64,000 bases of DNA from Clavulina sp. PMI_390 (GCA_015039315.1 WIDE01000009.1:372001-436000); one strand, 5' to 3'. Counted from the first letter of the stretch, positions 47,632 to 58,423 are shown. The notes: a model not told the origin generated them from the letters alone. Numbers and translations are program-made.

Positions 47632-49212
47632 ATGGCTCCTCTAACAGCTCGCGCAACGAACGCGACCTCGTCATCCTCTGCCTCCCTCTCCACCGCAAAT
47701 AAGGAGAACTCACACTCTACTACCAAGTCTGCATCGGTTGGCCCCACTCGCACAAGGAGAAAAACTCGCCGAGTTCAACCACCGATGGCAAACCGTGCTC
47801 CGGGTGCTGTCGCCGCTGAGGCTCACAGGAAGCGCTTGGTCCGTGAGGGCCGCCGCCAGCGCGAAGTCGCAAACTCCTCATACAACAACCCCACTCCTGC
47901 CAATGCCGAGACTGCTCCTTCTGCTCAACCAGCAGAGTCATCAACCTCAACGTCAGCACAATCATCGAACCCATTCCCGTTCGCGGCTGCACCTGGCGGC
48001 CTCATGTACAACTTTCCCCGGTTCCTCCCTCGCTACCCCTTCCCCAAGATTAAGCCTGATGCGTTGGCTGCCATCGACGAGCAGCTACGCACGGTCCCCA
48101 TCGATTTCATCCTTGGTGATCTCATGACTGAGTTGGCCCCTATGTACGTTCCCGATGAGCACTCATCCGATTGCTCAATGGTACTCATGCAATTTGCCTT
48201 ACGTAGGATCCAGAGAGGGCTCGATGCTATCTCCACTGATATCGTTCCTCCGCTGACCACGGTTCCATCCCACGTTACTCTCCGAGTAAGGCCAGATGTC
48301 GAGGGCCCGCTCCGTCTCCCCACTCATGTCCTGGCAATCAAGCACAAGGGCAACTCTGCGTTCACCCTTTACCCGATCCATGACGTCCTTTTCGCTGCTC
48401 ACTGCGCACACCTACCCTTCTTCTACCGCCCAGAATCTCCCCTTGAGGTTGAAGTGCGCGGTGACGGCGTGATGACGATCACTCTCCCGACGGTCGAGTA
48501 CGAACTCCCCGATCCCCTGCTCTTCCGTCTGCTCTACATCTACCTCTACAAGAACAATGTAGCAGGTCTACTGCAAGCTCTCATGCCTCCGTTGAACCAG
48601 ACTCTGATCCATCACATCGTGTCGAGCACTGGCATGATGGCGACATCAGGTCGGGCACCTCCTCCCTTCTACCTTGCAGGCGAGGACGCGGACAAGGCTG
48701 AGGCCGAGCTCGCCAACGACGAGTCCGACGAGGATTCCGAGTTTGACGAAGAATACGATGACTTGTTGGACGACAACGAGACAACCCATTCTGGGTCGTC
48801 GCGAACCACCTCCCCACCCACTTCACCCACTGCTACAACGCACGATGCTGCAGCCTCGTCCCCATCCGACACCAAAGCTGCCCCCTCTACCTCCACTCCT
48901 CAGTTCGAGCCAACGCCCGAGCAAAAGCGTCAAGCAGCTGAGCTCGAGGCACTAGCCCTCGCGCTTGCCAAGACTTATACTCTCCAGCGCCTGCTTCAAC
49001 AGGTGCGCGTTCTGCACGGGTTCTGGCAGAACGTGATCATGCTCGGTGTAGCGGATATCGGGGTGTGGAACGCGATGGACTATGCATGGTCGACGACGAT
49101 GCGTGCGCTCCTGTTTTCGAGCGACATGGCGAGGGCACAGCAGGGTCAGCCTCAACGTGCCCCTGCACCAGCACCAACAGCTGAGGCAGCTGAGCCTGCC
49201 AAGTCCTCATGA
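47632..49212 (+). CDS. Clp1-like protein (clampless1 family), single exon
   Basis: A 526-codon intronless gene. The N-terminal 120 residues are Ser/Thr/Ala-rich, with a basic block (TRTRRKTRRVQPP) and HRKRLVREGRRQRE, likely nuclear-localising. The core has FPRFLPRYPFPKIKP, VTLRVRPDVEGPLRLPTHVL, TLYPIHDVLFAAHCAHLPFF and MTITLPTVEYELPDPLLFRL, then LYIYLYKNNVAGLLQALMPP. The order of a PxHDxxxAAxCAxLP motif, a TLPxV strand and a YLYxxxxxxLLxALxP helix is what I recall for basidiomycete Clp1, needed for clamp-connection formation downstream of the A mating-type homeodomain proteins. An acidic stretch (DESDEDSEFDEEYDD), a Ser/Pro/Thr linker and a C-terminal helical region (TYTLQRLLQQVRVLHGFWQN) complete it. 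The family assignment is moderate; no biochemical activity is known for the family. Confidence 0.6.
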   Translation: MAPLTARATNATSSSSASLSTANKENSHSTTKSASVGPTRTRRKTRRVQPPMANRAPGAVAAEAHRKRLVREGRRQREVANSSYNNPTPANAETAPSAQPAESSTSTSAQSSNPFPFAAAPGGLMYNFPRFLPRYPFPKIKPDALAAIDEQLRTVPIDFILGDLMTELAPMYVPDEHSSDCSMVLMQFALRRIQRGLDAISTDIVPPLTTVPSHVTLRVRPDVEGPLRLPTHVLAIKHKGNSAFTLYPIHDVLFAAHCAHLPFFYRPESPLEVEVRGDGVMTITLPTVEYELPDPLLFRLLYIYLYKNNVAGLLQALMPPLNQTLIHHIVSSTGMMATSGRAPPPFYLAGEDADKAEAELANDESDEDSEFDEEYDDLLDDNETTHSGSSRTTSPPTSPTATTHDAAASSPSDTKAAPSTSTPQFEPTPEQKRQAAELEALALALAKTYTLQRLLQQVRVLHGFWQNVIMLGVADIGVWNAMDYAWSTTMRALLFSSDMARAQQGQPQRAPAPAPTAEAAEPAKSS

Positions 49213-49702
49213 GCTCGTTGTTCATGTGCCATCTCGTTACTCGCCGTCTCATCATCGCATTGTCCCTTGCATCGCACCGCATCATCACCGATACCCATTG
49301 CATCCTCCGTCCATCCAACCACACATTATTCTCACCATAAACTATAATAACAAACCTTTTTATCTTTTGTATCTTTTATTAATTCTTCGCTGCTTGCCAA
49401 CCCGTAGATGGGTTCGCTTTGTTGCCGTGCATGCATCATAGCTTCTTTGAATATCACGCACACTGTTGTAGTACATATGAATACGCTACATGCCTATGTC
49501 ATACATCGAAACCACAATTTGTCTGATTTGTTCTGAGTGTTGATTGAAGTAAACGTGGTCGTGTCGTGATACCATAGGACAATTGCGGCTGAGGCTTAGT
49601 CGTGGATCCAAACAAGCGGACACACGAGTCGCGCACGCGAGAGGGTGTGGCCCACGAAGAACTGGGACCCTGTCTTTTCCACTTCTAACGAACGATGCAA
49701 CT
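49213..49702. other. Intergenic region
   Basis: About 490 bp between two plus-strand genes. It starts with the pyrimidine-rich 3' region of the Clp1-like gene and AT-rich stretches (49330-49390). No TATA box or RNA gene recognised. Confidence 0.5.
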
Positions 49703-52700
49703 ATGGACCCGGGCCAACTCCGACAGGCAGATGGCCGTGGTGGCTCAGTCTCAACTCTTGTCTTCCTCGCATTGATATTCTTCTTGATGGCTGGTGGAAA
49801 TGATGACATGGGTCTCGGCATTCGTATCGGTATGCTGTCATCATACACCAAAGTTATACTACACACTCAACAGATGGTTTCTATTCCGCTCTACAGAGTC
49901 CGTACTCGATCCCCTTCGTTACCAACTGTCCAACTACACCGCATGGCTCAATGGCACAGAATCTAACTTTACTCAAGTGCGTCTCTATTCAAGCATCTGT
50001 TGAAAGCATCTCCTTATGAACTCTTCGTTTATTAGGTCACACTACCACCCACAGTTAACCCTCTCGTTCAAGCAGTTCTCCCTCAATACCCCCCACTCGA
50101 CCCCAAGGAAGCATCATACTATACTAATCTTACTGGCTTTCTCCAAGGAGAAGCCAGATTCTACAACCTAAGTAGTCCGATATCCGGTCTACCTCAGTCT
50201 TGGATTCCTAGTCTCGAAGCCTATAGCCACTCGCTGAATCACTCTGACGCGCTAAATCGCACCTCCCCTTGGGAACATTGGAACGTGACTACGAAAGTGA
50301 TGTCGAATCTGAAGGAGTCCTCAATAAAAGGCCTAGAAGGTGCTGCCTTACTTGAAGTAGGCTCTTCACGCTCGTGACTCTTGCCTCACATGTCACTCAG
50401 ACTCTCAACTACAGGGCAGCTTGGATCTAGCATCCCCCGATGATGCACACACGCTCACTCTCGATTTTGAGGGTCTACATATGCGAGACACAGGTGCCTT
50501 TGTTGCCATGTTCGGGGTTTCCGGGTAAGTCTATCTGGTCTTATTCCATGAAACTTTGTTAACTTACGTGTTCTACATAGGTACCCAATTGACATTCGAC
50601 ATCTTTCGGCATACGTCCCTGAGCCTTATCGGAATGCCACTGCCCACGCAATTGCGGTTGAGCTCGAGAATCGCTTAGAGTCCTACACTAAACGTTTATT
50701 CGCCAATGGAGGAGATACTAGTTCGACTGGTAAGTGTAGCTACTCTGAACGTTCTCTCTTGATCACACCTCTCTAACTTGCACATTCTCAGAACCAAGCA
50801 AAGACTCGCCTCAGTGTACTTTCGTAATGTGGAGCCAGCTCACTCCCTCACCTCTGTCACTGTTCGACATGGAAGAGTACGAGGCTGAACTTATCACCCC
50901 CACTGGCGCTCGCGTTCCAAATATACCACCGCCGCTCGTGAATGGGCTCCTCTTGAGTCGTAATTGTGCCATGATGATTGAACTCCGAGATCTCTCGGGT
51001 CTCCCGTAAGCCTTTTCCCTGCCTGCGGGCCCAGAGCGTGCTGTTCTGATACCTAGTATTGAATTCAACAGAGGGGAATCATATTGGCGCAAAGCAGCAT
51101 CTTGTGATCCTTTTCCCCGTTTTCAATGTCCCGAACGATTCCTCATTCCCCTGTTGTAGACTCGGCTCTTGCCTTTGTCATCTATTTCATCATGCTGGTC
51201 ACGAACGTGAAGCAAATGGAGTGGACGGCTAGTCCTGCATCAATATCAAAGGTCTCTTACTGGAGCTTCCTGATACAAGCGGCGTGCGATGCGTGGATTT
51301 TCCTAACGGTAGGCTGGGCCTTTGCATCATCCTTCTCGCTTTCTCATATCCGTCCTTAGCACGTTACGGTGGGAATGGTCACCAACAACCGCGTTTCAAT
51401 GTCTCTCATTGCACCTGGGTTCCTGGCAGGATGCTTATCTCTATTCTTTGAAATGGTAAATCCCCTATTTCCGCTCCCCTTCGCTCATATTTCTTGCAAT
51501 GCTCACAAAAAACCTTCATTAGCGATATGCTGTTCTCCTGCAAAGAATTCAAGCTCCTGAAGCTACGGCAGTAGTACGGACCCCTCCCGCTGCAGCTCCT
51601 GCCGAGCCGACGCCTGCTCCCCCAGTTGAACCAGACGACCTCGAGTCGCAACAACCTGCTGCTCCTGCTCCCTCCCCGCCGACCACGACAGCAGCAACCC
51701 CGCCAGCACCTACCGCGCCAGCCACTCCTGTGCGAGAGCCCACGACGTTGGGAGGCATAGTTCTGAGTGCCTTAGGGGCTGCTTTCCCTCCAGAACGAAG
51801 ACGCTGTAAGTTCACCATATATGTCCTAATCTTGGTGTCACGTTTACCGATCTATCTATAGACCTTTTCATTACGTTCGCGGGCATATTCGCCATCCAGA
51901 TTGTCGTGGGGAGCCGAGTTGTTCCAAACATCTTTGCGATGTATTCTATTTGGGTTCCGCAGATTATCAGGAATGTACAGAAGGGCTCAAGAAAGGCCTT
52001 ATTGAAGCGTTATGTGATCATAATTTCGCTTTGTCGAACTTGGTTTGCGCTCTGTGAGTACGGCTGCTGCTCCAAATGCCATGATCCCTCACGAACTTGT
52101 TCCGCACACAGATATCCTACTTTGCCCAAAGAATGTTCTCTTCATGGAACCGGACTCTAGTAGGTGACATTGCCCGTAAATCTGGACGATGTTTTCTGAC
52201 GGCCCTATTCCTCAGCTGGGGCCTTCATCATTATGGGTTGGATGGCTGCACAAATGGCTATGCTGTTCAGCCAGGAATACTTTGGAGCAACATGGTTCCT
52301 TCCTGCCAAGGTTCGTGCCCCCAGCTTTCTTCCCTTCGATACACCAGCTTCTCATCCATCCACAATACAGTACGAGCAGAAGAAGGGATATGAATATCGT
52401 GCCACTGTGCCTATCCCCGATGCGGAAGCGCCTGACGAATCGCTTGGGGATTGTTCAGTGTGCCTGGAGCCCGTGCTCTCTCCTCGACCAGATCTTACTG
52501 GGCTCGGCCCGTCAGAGAAAGAGGCTGTAGCATTGCTACATAGTGTGAGCAATACTCGGTCGTACTGTCTCGCACCTTGCAATCACAAATTCCATCATGT
52601 AAGTGCTCTCGCGCCCCTCCCCGGGTTTATGCATTTCTCACACGTCAACATTAACACACTCGCAGGATTGCCTTGAGAAGTGGCTAGCAATCAAGACAAT

Positions 52701-52737
52701 CTGCCCTGTTTGCCGGAGACCACTGCCACCACTGTGA
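49703..52737 (+). CDS. tul1: RING-H2 E3 ubiquitin ligase TUL1/DSC1 (Golgi/endosome quality control)
   Basis: Catalytic subunit of the Dsc/Tul1 complex, which ubiquitinates misfolded or orphan membrane proteins and, in many fungi, helps activate SREBP. The start at 49703 is followed by a membrane anchor (VSTLVFLALIFFLMAGG). The lumenal domain carries N-glycosylation sites (NYTAWLNGTESNFTQ, YYTNLTGF) and reads VNPLVQAVLPQYPPLDP to FGVSGYPIDIRHLSAYVP. The central part has several membrane helices (ALAFVIYFIMLVTNVKQMEW, VSYWSFLIQAACDAWIFLT, MSLIAPGFLAGCLSLFFEM) with a Pro/Ala-rich cytosolic loop (51560-51760), then more helices (LFITFAGIFAIQIVVGSRVV). The RING-H2 finger is CSVCLEPV, CLAPCNHKFHHDCLEKWL and ICPVCRRPLPPL, ending at 52737. 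All eight Zn ligands are visible. About twelve introns. Confidence 0.9.
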
Positions 52738-53410
52738 TGTTCTGTCGTGTGCTGCAGCTCTTTCCACAACTGGGACTTGTTTTGAATTTCGGTTGCCCAG
52801 GCTCTAGACTAGTTCCTGAGAATGTGATATTAAAGATTCATAAGGAGAATACTAATCAAGGCGGTCATGACAATCACAGTTATTGGTACATAATGAGACT
52901 TTGTGTCCTACACCCCCGACCTTACTCAATGGTAGCGTTCCATGTAAAATTAAATAGAATTCTGACTATGAGCAAATATGATAAATATACCGAGAAGCGA
53001 CTGTGTCTATTATGTTAGAATTAGGTAGTCAAGAGGACAACGAGAACCAAAATATTCCGAGAAAGAAATAAACACGGGCAGTGAGTAGCGACAATGAGCC
53101 CAGAACTACATATCATGATAGGGCCGGAAGGAACGCGAAACAAATCAAATGGTTGGAGGAACAATTGCTGGGGAAAGCGCCTCTGATCTATTATGAAGAT
53201 TTTGTGGAAAGATCAGGGAAGAGGACTATTAATGTCAGTCTCATAACAAAGATACGTATACACCACTTACCAAACGGCCGTCGGCATTGACATTCCTAGT
53301 GCTTGCCTCAAGCAGGATCAGAATTGTAGCACTTCCCCATGTTCACCGCCGCACATGTGAGTTTGCGCCCACACCCAAGGAGTCCAGCCTGTGGACCAAA
53401 CGCTACCCAC
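52738..53410. other. Intergenic region with a degenerate duplicated segment
   Basis: About 670 bp between convergent genes. Part of it (53080-53110, gtgagtagcgacaatg) and the stretch before the stop of the minus gene (tccagcctgtggacc at 53383) recur downstream near 55477 and 55797, so it belongs to the duplicated unit described for the HeLo/MLKL-like genes. No intact gene seen. Confidence 0.55.
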
Positions 53411-54417
53411 TTATTTTAAAAAAACGGCAACAATGCTAGTGGTCAATAACATGAACTTTTGCTCCTGGCCGATGCGAACTTTATCAGACGAGACTGAGTT
53501 ATTCTTCATGGTATCAATCTCTCTAGAAAGCACCTGGAGCTGGATGCTGAGGAGTTCTAACTGCTCACAGTTTCTGCTGGAGACCATGGAAGTCACTCGA
53601 GAGAGGTCCTGCAGCTCATGTGCTTGGTGTTGTGAGGCGTCAATGGAACGATTTAGCTGCAAGCTAAGGTTGTCCACACGCTCAGCACAATTGCGGGCCA
53701 CTGAATTGTTGGAGCGGGCGTCAGCAGATACCTCAGCAATTGCTTGGTTCATCAGGAGAGCTGTTTCCACCTATTTGAGCAGCACTTGCTCAGTTACGCT
53801 GGATCAGAGGACGTGAATAAGGCAATTACATACATGGAAAATTCGCACGGCTTTGTCTAGTTCATCGTGACACCCATCGAGTATCTCTGAATCTCGGCGA
53901 ACAGTTAAAAGGCGTCTGGCAGCACTACGCTGGGTGATCCGCATAAGCTTAGCCCGAATGTCACGGAGAGCACTATGAGATTATACATGAATATCCATAA
54001 GTATTATGACCACACGAGTTCTGCTGGTGGGAGTGGGACAAACCTATCTAAATGAGCGACTGGTTCACTAACGACAGCTGGGGGTTCGGCCTCCAAATAT
54101 TGGATGACGGGGTTCATAGATGACTGTAGTTGGGCGCCAAATACTCTCAATCGTTTTTGGAGGAGTTTGCTGCTCTATGGGGGTCCTGGCGTCAGAGTTA
54201 ATGTCAGCTAGATCAGACACGTATCACGAGCCTTGATCACATCAAGGATAGCGCCGGTACTGCTTGCAACGACCTCAAGTGGCGGAGCCATTGCTGCACC
54301 CACTGATGCGAGGTCTCGCACAACATCGTCAGCATTGCCGGCAACCAGACTAGAACGACGAGCCGGGCGATCGCGAGAGAATAGGTTCTTCAGACGGGTT
54401 TTCTTCCTCCTCCACAT
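53411..54417 (-). CDS. HeLo/MLKL-like helical-domain protein with C-terminal hydrophobic segment (copy 1)
   Basis: Start at 54417 (MWRRKKTRLKNLFSRD), very basic, then VVRDLASVGAAMAPPLEVVA and STGAILDVIK. Following exons in phase: SSKLLQKRLRVFGAQLQSSM (about 54174), ALRDIRAKLMRITQRSAARR with RRDSEILDGCHDELDKAVRI then FH (about 53970-53835), and VETALLMNQAIAEVSADARS (about 53770). This is the rhythm of the four-helix bundle that starts many agaricomycete NLR-, kinase- or MLKL-related proteins (HeLo/MLKL-like). Instead of a NACHT or kinase domain, the protein continues as a coiled coil (VDNLSLQLNRSIDASQHQ to LSIQLQVLSREIDTM) and ends in a hydrophobic segment (KFMLLTTSIVAVFLK) at 53411. About 245 residues. 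In fungi such bundles can act on membranes in regulated cell death; that role here is inference. Intron 1 appears to have a GC donor (54231). Confidence 0.6.
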
Positions 54418-55403
54418 GGTTACGCACTGAAAGAACCAAGGTAGGAGAGAGCAGCGTCGGGTGAGGGGAAGTAGGTGATCAGGAGCGACACTGCTCGTTT
54501 ATTTATCCCTTCAACCTTGCCTGCTCGCCTGGACGCACAGCCTGAGTACCATTTTGAGCGGCTGAATTTCATGCGGGACCGAAGCCCGCGTCGAGTTAGG
54601 ACTGCATCCTGCACAGGACTGATTGGGCTTGTGATCTAGTAAATGCGCGAACAGATCGCGGCAAACAACCGCTCACCTTCAAAGGGGGCCAGATTGCACC
54701 AGCACGTTGGCTTCATGGAGGCTAAAAGTCACATTACAGTGCCTCTATGCTAAATCCATGGCTTGTACGTTAGAAGCCCTAATTATTACGAAAATCATTT
54801 GGGGTGGGGGTCATGGGAAGGAGCAATCACTGGCGTCAATTGCGGTGCAGCGGTTTTGAAATAACATTGATTGACAAGGAGAATCGAGACATTGATCTGC
54901 TGGAAAATCCTATTGCGTATTAGTGTTGGCACGTTTCCCAGCGCAGCAGGCTCCTTTAGAGACGGCTGAGAGGCTTCCGCCAACGCCATCAAGTTTCCCT
55001 GGATCTCGTTACGCAGCATCTAGATGCCAAGGAGCTAACTGTTCTAAGAAAAACCAGTAGCTCGTCTAGCCAGGTTGGTAACACGGTGCTGCTGCAGCTC
55101 ACCGTGATATCTATCAAATGTTCGGCGTGACTCAGTATGGCGCGTAGTAGCCTATACTCTTATTCTACTCATCATCATCATCGAACTGTTTGTAGATCAC
55201 TTCGTGGGCATATTTGCTACCTGGTTTGCTCCCGTGCCAGTCGCGCTCAACTCGAAACGTAAAGGATTATCAATTAGAGCTCTGATACATTGAGAACCGA
55301 AAGAATAAGAAAAGAAAATAGTGACGATGATGTTATATGATTGACAAGTGGAAACTTATGTCAAAGCAGAGCACGGTCCAGACACCATAGCTGGGCTAGT
55401 CCA

Positions 55404-55661
55404 CTAATAGCACCAGCTATTATCCAGAACGGCGGCTACTTTGTCGGTCTTCTTCTCGGAGAAGAGGGGCGTGTAGTGAGTAGCGACAATGGGGTCATCT
55501 AGCGTAGAACACTTGAAAGAGTTAAAGAAGGTGGCGGCAAGGCGCTCAATGAGGGCAGAGACTTCGACAGGACCAGGCACCAAGATTCCGCGAAGCTCTG
55601 TGCACAAATGAGACGGAACACCATCAGGAGTAGCTATACGAAAGGTAATTGCGTTGTCCAC
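55404..55661 (-). pseudogene. Possible gene fragment, family not recognised
   Basis: An 85-codon open frame with coding-like content (FRIATPDGVPSHLCTELRG, VPGPVEVSALIERLAATF, DDPIVATHYTPLFSEKKTD). There is no clear start context or splice partner. A second, inverted copy of its VPGPVE-SA-I-RL part occurs at 55683-55736 on the plus strand, and a degenerate direct copy near 53080. I read it as a relic rather than a working gene, with low confidence. Confidence 0.3.
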
Positions 55662-55729
55662 TTACGTTGTACTAATCGCAGCAATCTCGGTGCCTGGTCC
55701 TGTCGAAGCCTCGGCCCCCATTAAGCGCC
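55541..55729. repeat. Inverted repeat, 47-bp arms, 95-bp spacer
   Basis: Arm 1 is 55541-55587 and arm 2 is 55683-55729. The reverse complement of arm 1 matches arm 2 at 42 of 47 positions, including a perfect core of 20 (ggtgcctggtcctgtcgaag). The RNA could fold into a long hairpin. No flanking direct repeats were seen. Confidence 0.85.
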
Positions 55730-55824
55730 TCATCGCACGTGAACACACCCTTCCCCAACCAACCAGACAAGGCCTGCGCTTTCAGCCGCCAAAGGGTCCA
55801 GCCTGTGGACCTAACACTACCCAC

Positions 55825-56753
55825 TCATTTNNNNNNNNNNNNNNNNNNNNNNNNNNNNNNNNNNNNNNNNNNNNNNNNNNNNNNNNNNNNNNNNNNNNNN
55901 NNNNNNNNNNNNNNNNNNNNNNNNNNNNNNNNNNNNNNNNNNNNNNNNNNNNNNNNNNNNNNNNNNNNNNNNNNNNNNNNNNNNNNNNNNNNNNNNNNNN
56001 NNNNNNNNNNNNNNNNNNNNNNNNNNNNNNNNNNNNNNNNNNNNNNNNNNNNNNNNNNNNNNNNNNNNNNNNNNNNNNNNNNNNNNNNNNNNNNNNNNNN
56101 NNNNNNNNNNNNNNNNNNNNNNNNNNNNNNNNNNNNNNNNNNNNNNNNNNNNNNNNNNNNNNNNNNNNNNNNNNNNNNNNNNNNNNNNNNNNNNNNNNNN
56201 NNNNNNNNNNNNNNNNNNNNNNNNNNNNNNNNNNNNNNNNNNNNNNNNNNNNNNNNNNNNNNNNNNNNNNNNNNNNNNNNNNNNNNNNNNNNNNNNNNNN
56301 NNNNNNNNNNNNNNNNNNNNNNNNNNNNNNNNNNNNNNNNNNNNNNNNNNNNNNNNNNNNNNNNNNNNNNNNNNNNNNNNNNNNNNNNNNNNNNNNNNNN
56401 NNNNNNNNNNNNNNNNNNNNNNNNNNNNNNNNNNNNNNNNNNNNNNNNNNNNNNNNNNNNNNNNNNNNNNNNNNNNNNNNNNNNNNNNNNNNNNNNNNNN
56501 NNNNNNNNNNNNNNNNNNNNNNNNNNNNNNNNAGTGGTCAGAGCAGCAATAAATAAATAGGTAAAACCTCTATCAAATCAAGTATGGCATTAGTGCTTGT
56601 CAAGGCGACATTGAGCGGTGGTACCGCCGTTGCCCCCACAACGGTGAGGTCCCGTAGAGTGCGTCCAGCAATATTAGGGCCCGGCTCGGGGCTACGAGCG
56701 AGAGCAAGACGAGGGATCAATCTCTTAAGCCAGGTACGTTTCCTTCCCCGCAT
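55825..56753 (-). CDS. HeLo/MLKL-like helical-domain protein (copy 2), interrupted by an assembly gap
   Basis: Paralogue of the gene at 53411-54417. The first exon from 56753 reads MRGRKRTWLKRLIPRLALAR, then TLRDLTVVGATAVPPLNVAL and STNAILDLIE, aligning with copy 1 residue by residue around VGA-x-PPL and ST-AILD-I. A gt donor follows (gagGTTTTA). Bases 55831-56532 are N, hiding most of the gene. At the far edge of the gap AAATGA aligns with AAATAA, the copy 1 stop, and the following GTGGGTAG and GTCCACAGGCTGGAC match copy 1, so the stop is placed at 55825-55827. Whether the middle is intact cannot be known from this sequence. Confidence 0.5.
55831..56532. other. Assembly gap (702 N) within HeLo/MLKL-like copy 2
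   Basis: Run of N inside a tandem duplicate. Adding the gap gives a gene span (929 bp) close to copy 1 (1007 bp), so the size is plausible. Confidence 0.95.
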
Positions 56754-58423
56754 GGTCTGAATGTCACTGCGAGGACAAGATCACCATGTTAGAATGTTAG
56801 GGCATGAGCTGGGCTGGCAAGATGAGATGAGAGATGTTGCGCATTGCGAGTCATTTATGGGTTCCCTGCATAGTTCGCTGCATACGCAATCAGAGAATCA
56901 TGACCCAACTGGTGGAGTGTCATAGGACAAAGAGATTAACCACCTGCACAAGGATTATAGAACGTTCTGGAATCTCCAAGTCAGGTGCTCAACCAAGTTC
57001 GATGATCTGCTGTGATCGGCGAGTGTAAGAATGGGCTGGCCTGCTTCTGATGAGATTTCATCAATAACAAATCTGTGTCTAAATGAACTCGCAGGCAGTG
57101 CAAAGAAAGAAGCAAGTCATTGGCGACGAGGCGATGAGCCGGAATCGCGATGGACGGATGGAATCGATTGCTAAAGCAATTGTGAAGGGCGAGAGCATTG
57201 GGTAGATATAATGAAGGATCCTGCCTTGATGTGTTAGGTCAAATGGATAAGAGTACCTGGCTAACGCCGATCGCATTGAATGGTAGCAACGTTTTGATTA
57301 TCGCTCCGCACAACATTTGGGAACTGGCGATTCACTTTGTGCAGTTCCGCACAGCGCTTCAGCCAATACTTATACTGTCATACCATCCAGAGTTTTTTTT
57401 TCCGCCCCCAACACGGGGTGGTAGTGGAGACGGGCGCATGCTGGCCATTATTCCGGTTTCAATACATCATCCGACAGTCAGGAAATGATTTACTCCTTGC
57501 CCATCAAGATTCTAAGCGGTTCCCTAGGCGGGTTTTGCCTAGTTGCACACAGAGTCACCCTATGCTGATTAACGTCCACTAATCCAAAGACTTCATGAGG
57601 TCGCCTTTTTCGTATAGGCTCCGTATAGTCTCATGGCCTCGTATATTCCTCATCATCCCAAAGCAACAGAGGCCGATTTTCGTGCGTAGATCAGATTAGT
57701 CCAGAATCGAAGGTTCAGCCCGCTCGTTCCGGACTGTTTTCGACAGGTTCTCGGTATTGCCCATGATAAGGCTGATAATGAGGTTAGGAACTGCGGATGT
57801 GAGACGGAGCTGTCAGTGGCTGGCGAAATAACCACGATCTTCCACCAGTGGGGTAATTGGGAGGTTCGGCAGATCCACCTAGAGGGATGCACCTTTTATT
57901 TTCGCTCCCTAGATCAATGGAGTCGCTTTCTTGGTCCGGTCGTCGATGAACAGAGAGAACGTCCAACGTTAGATCAGCTGCCATGGTCACGTATTGTGAC
58001 TTTGTCACGAAGGACTGTCATTTCAGTGGAGACAACAGCGAGAAGCTTGAACTAAGTCATTAATTAGTATTGTAGGGTCATACCCTCAGGCAGCATGCAG
58101 GGGAATTGATTGAAAGATATTAATATGGCGCCAATGAAGCGACGAAGCCTGAACTCATTCTACCCACTGGCAGCCAGGCCTTACCCCCCACATTGTCCAC
58201 ATCATTCAAAACCCCGGACGCCTTTGACGCCAGGCGATAATCTCTCGATGGTACTTATCGGGGAAGGCCTCCCTAACCGCAAAAACGACCTTGGGAAGTG
58301 CATCTAGTCGAACTTAGTATAAGAAGACTGTCTGCCAAACGTGGGCAAGTGAACACGTACCCTTCATTCCCCTCGAGTACCAGCCATCTTGATACTCCAC
58401 CGTGTCATTATCCGTGGGCTTAG
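56754..58423. other. Gene-poor region, 1.7 kb
   Basis: Only short open frames on both strands, none with recognisable motifs or consistent splice partners. The frame at 57816-58055 on the plus strand has some coding flavour (IFHQWGNWEVRQIHLEGC) but stands alone. It could contain remnants of decayed accessory genes. Confidence 0.45.

Larger units (their letters stand above)
54418..55824. other. Region between the two HeLo/MLKL-like copies; degenerate ORFs
   Basis: About 1.4 kb. It holds the promoter of copy 1 and two unsupported minus-strand open frames (54795-55019 and 55404-55661). The second contains CSTLDDPIVATHYTPLF, which resembles a broken stretch at about 53080-53110 (GLIVATHCPCLF), so it looks like duplicated and decaying coding sequence. 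A 47-bp inverted repeat lies inside (separate entry). Confidence 0.5.

Noticed and set aside
55654..56560. Plus-strand open frames of 273-300 codons spanning the second gap
   Set aside because: Open only because N bases cannot give stop codons. The sequenced flanks encode the minus-strand HeLo/MLKL-like copy 2.
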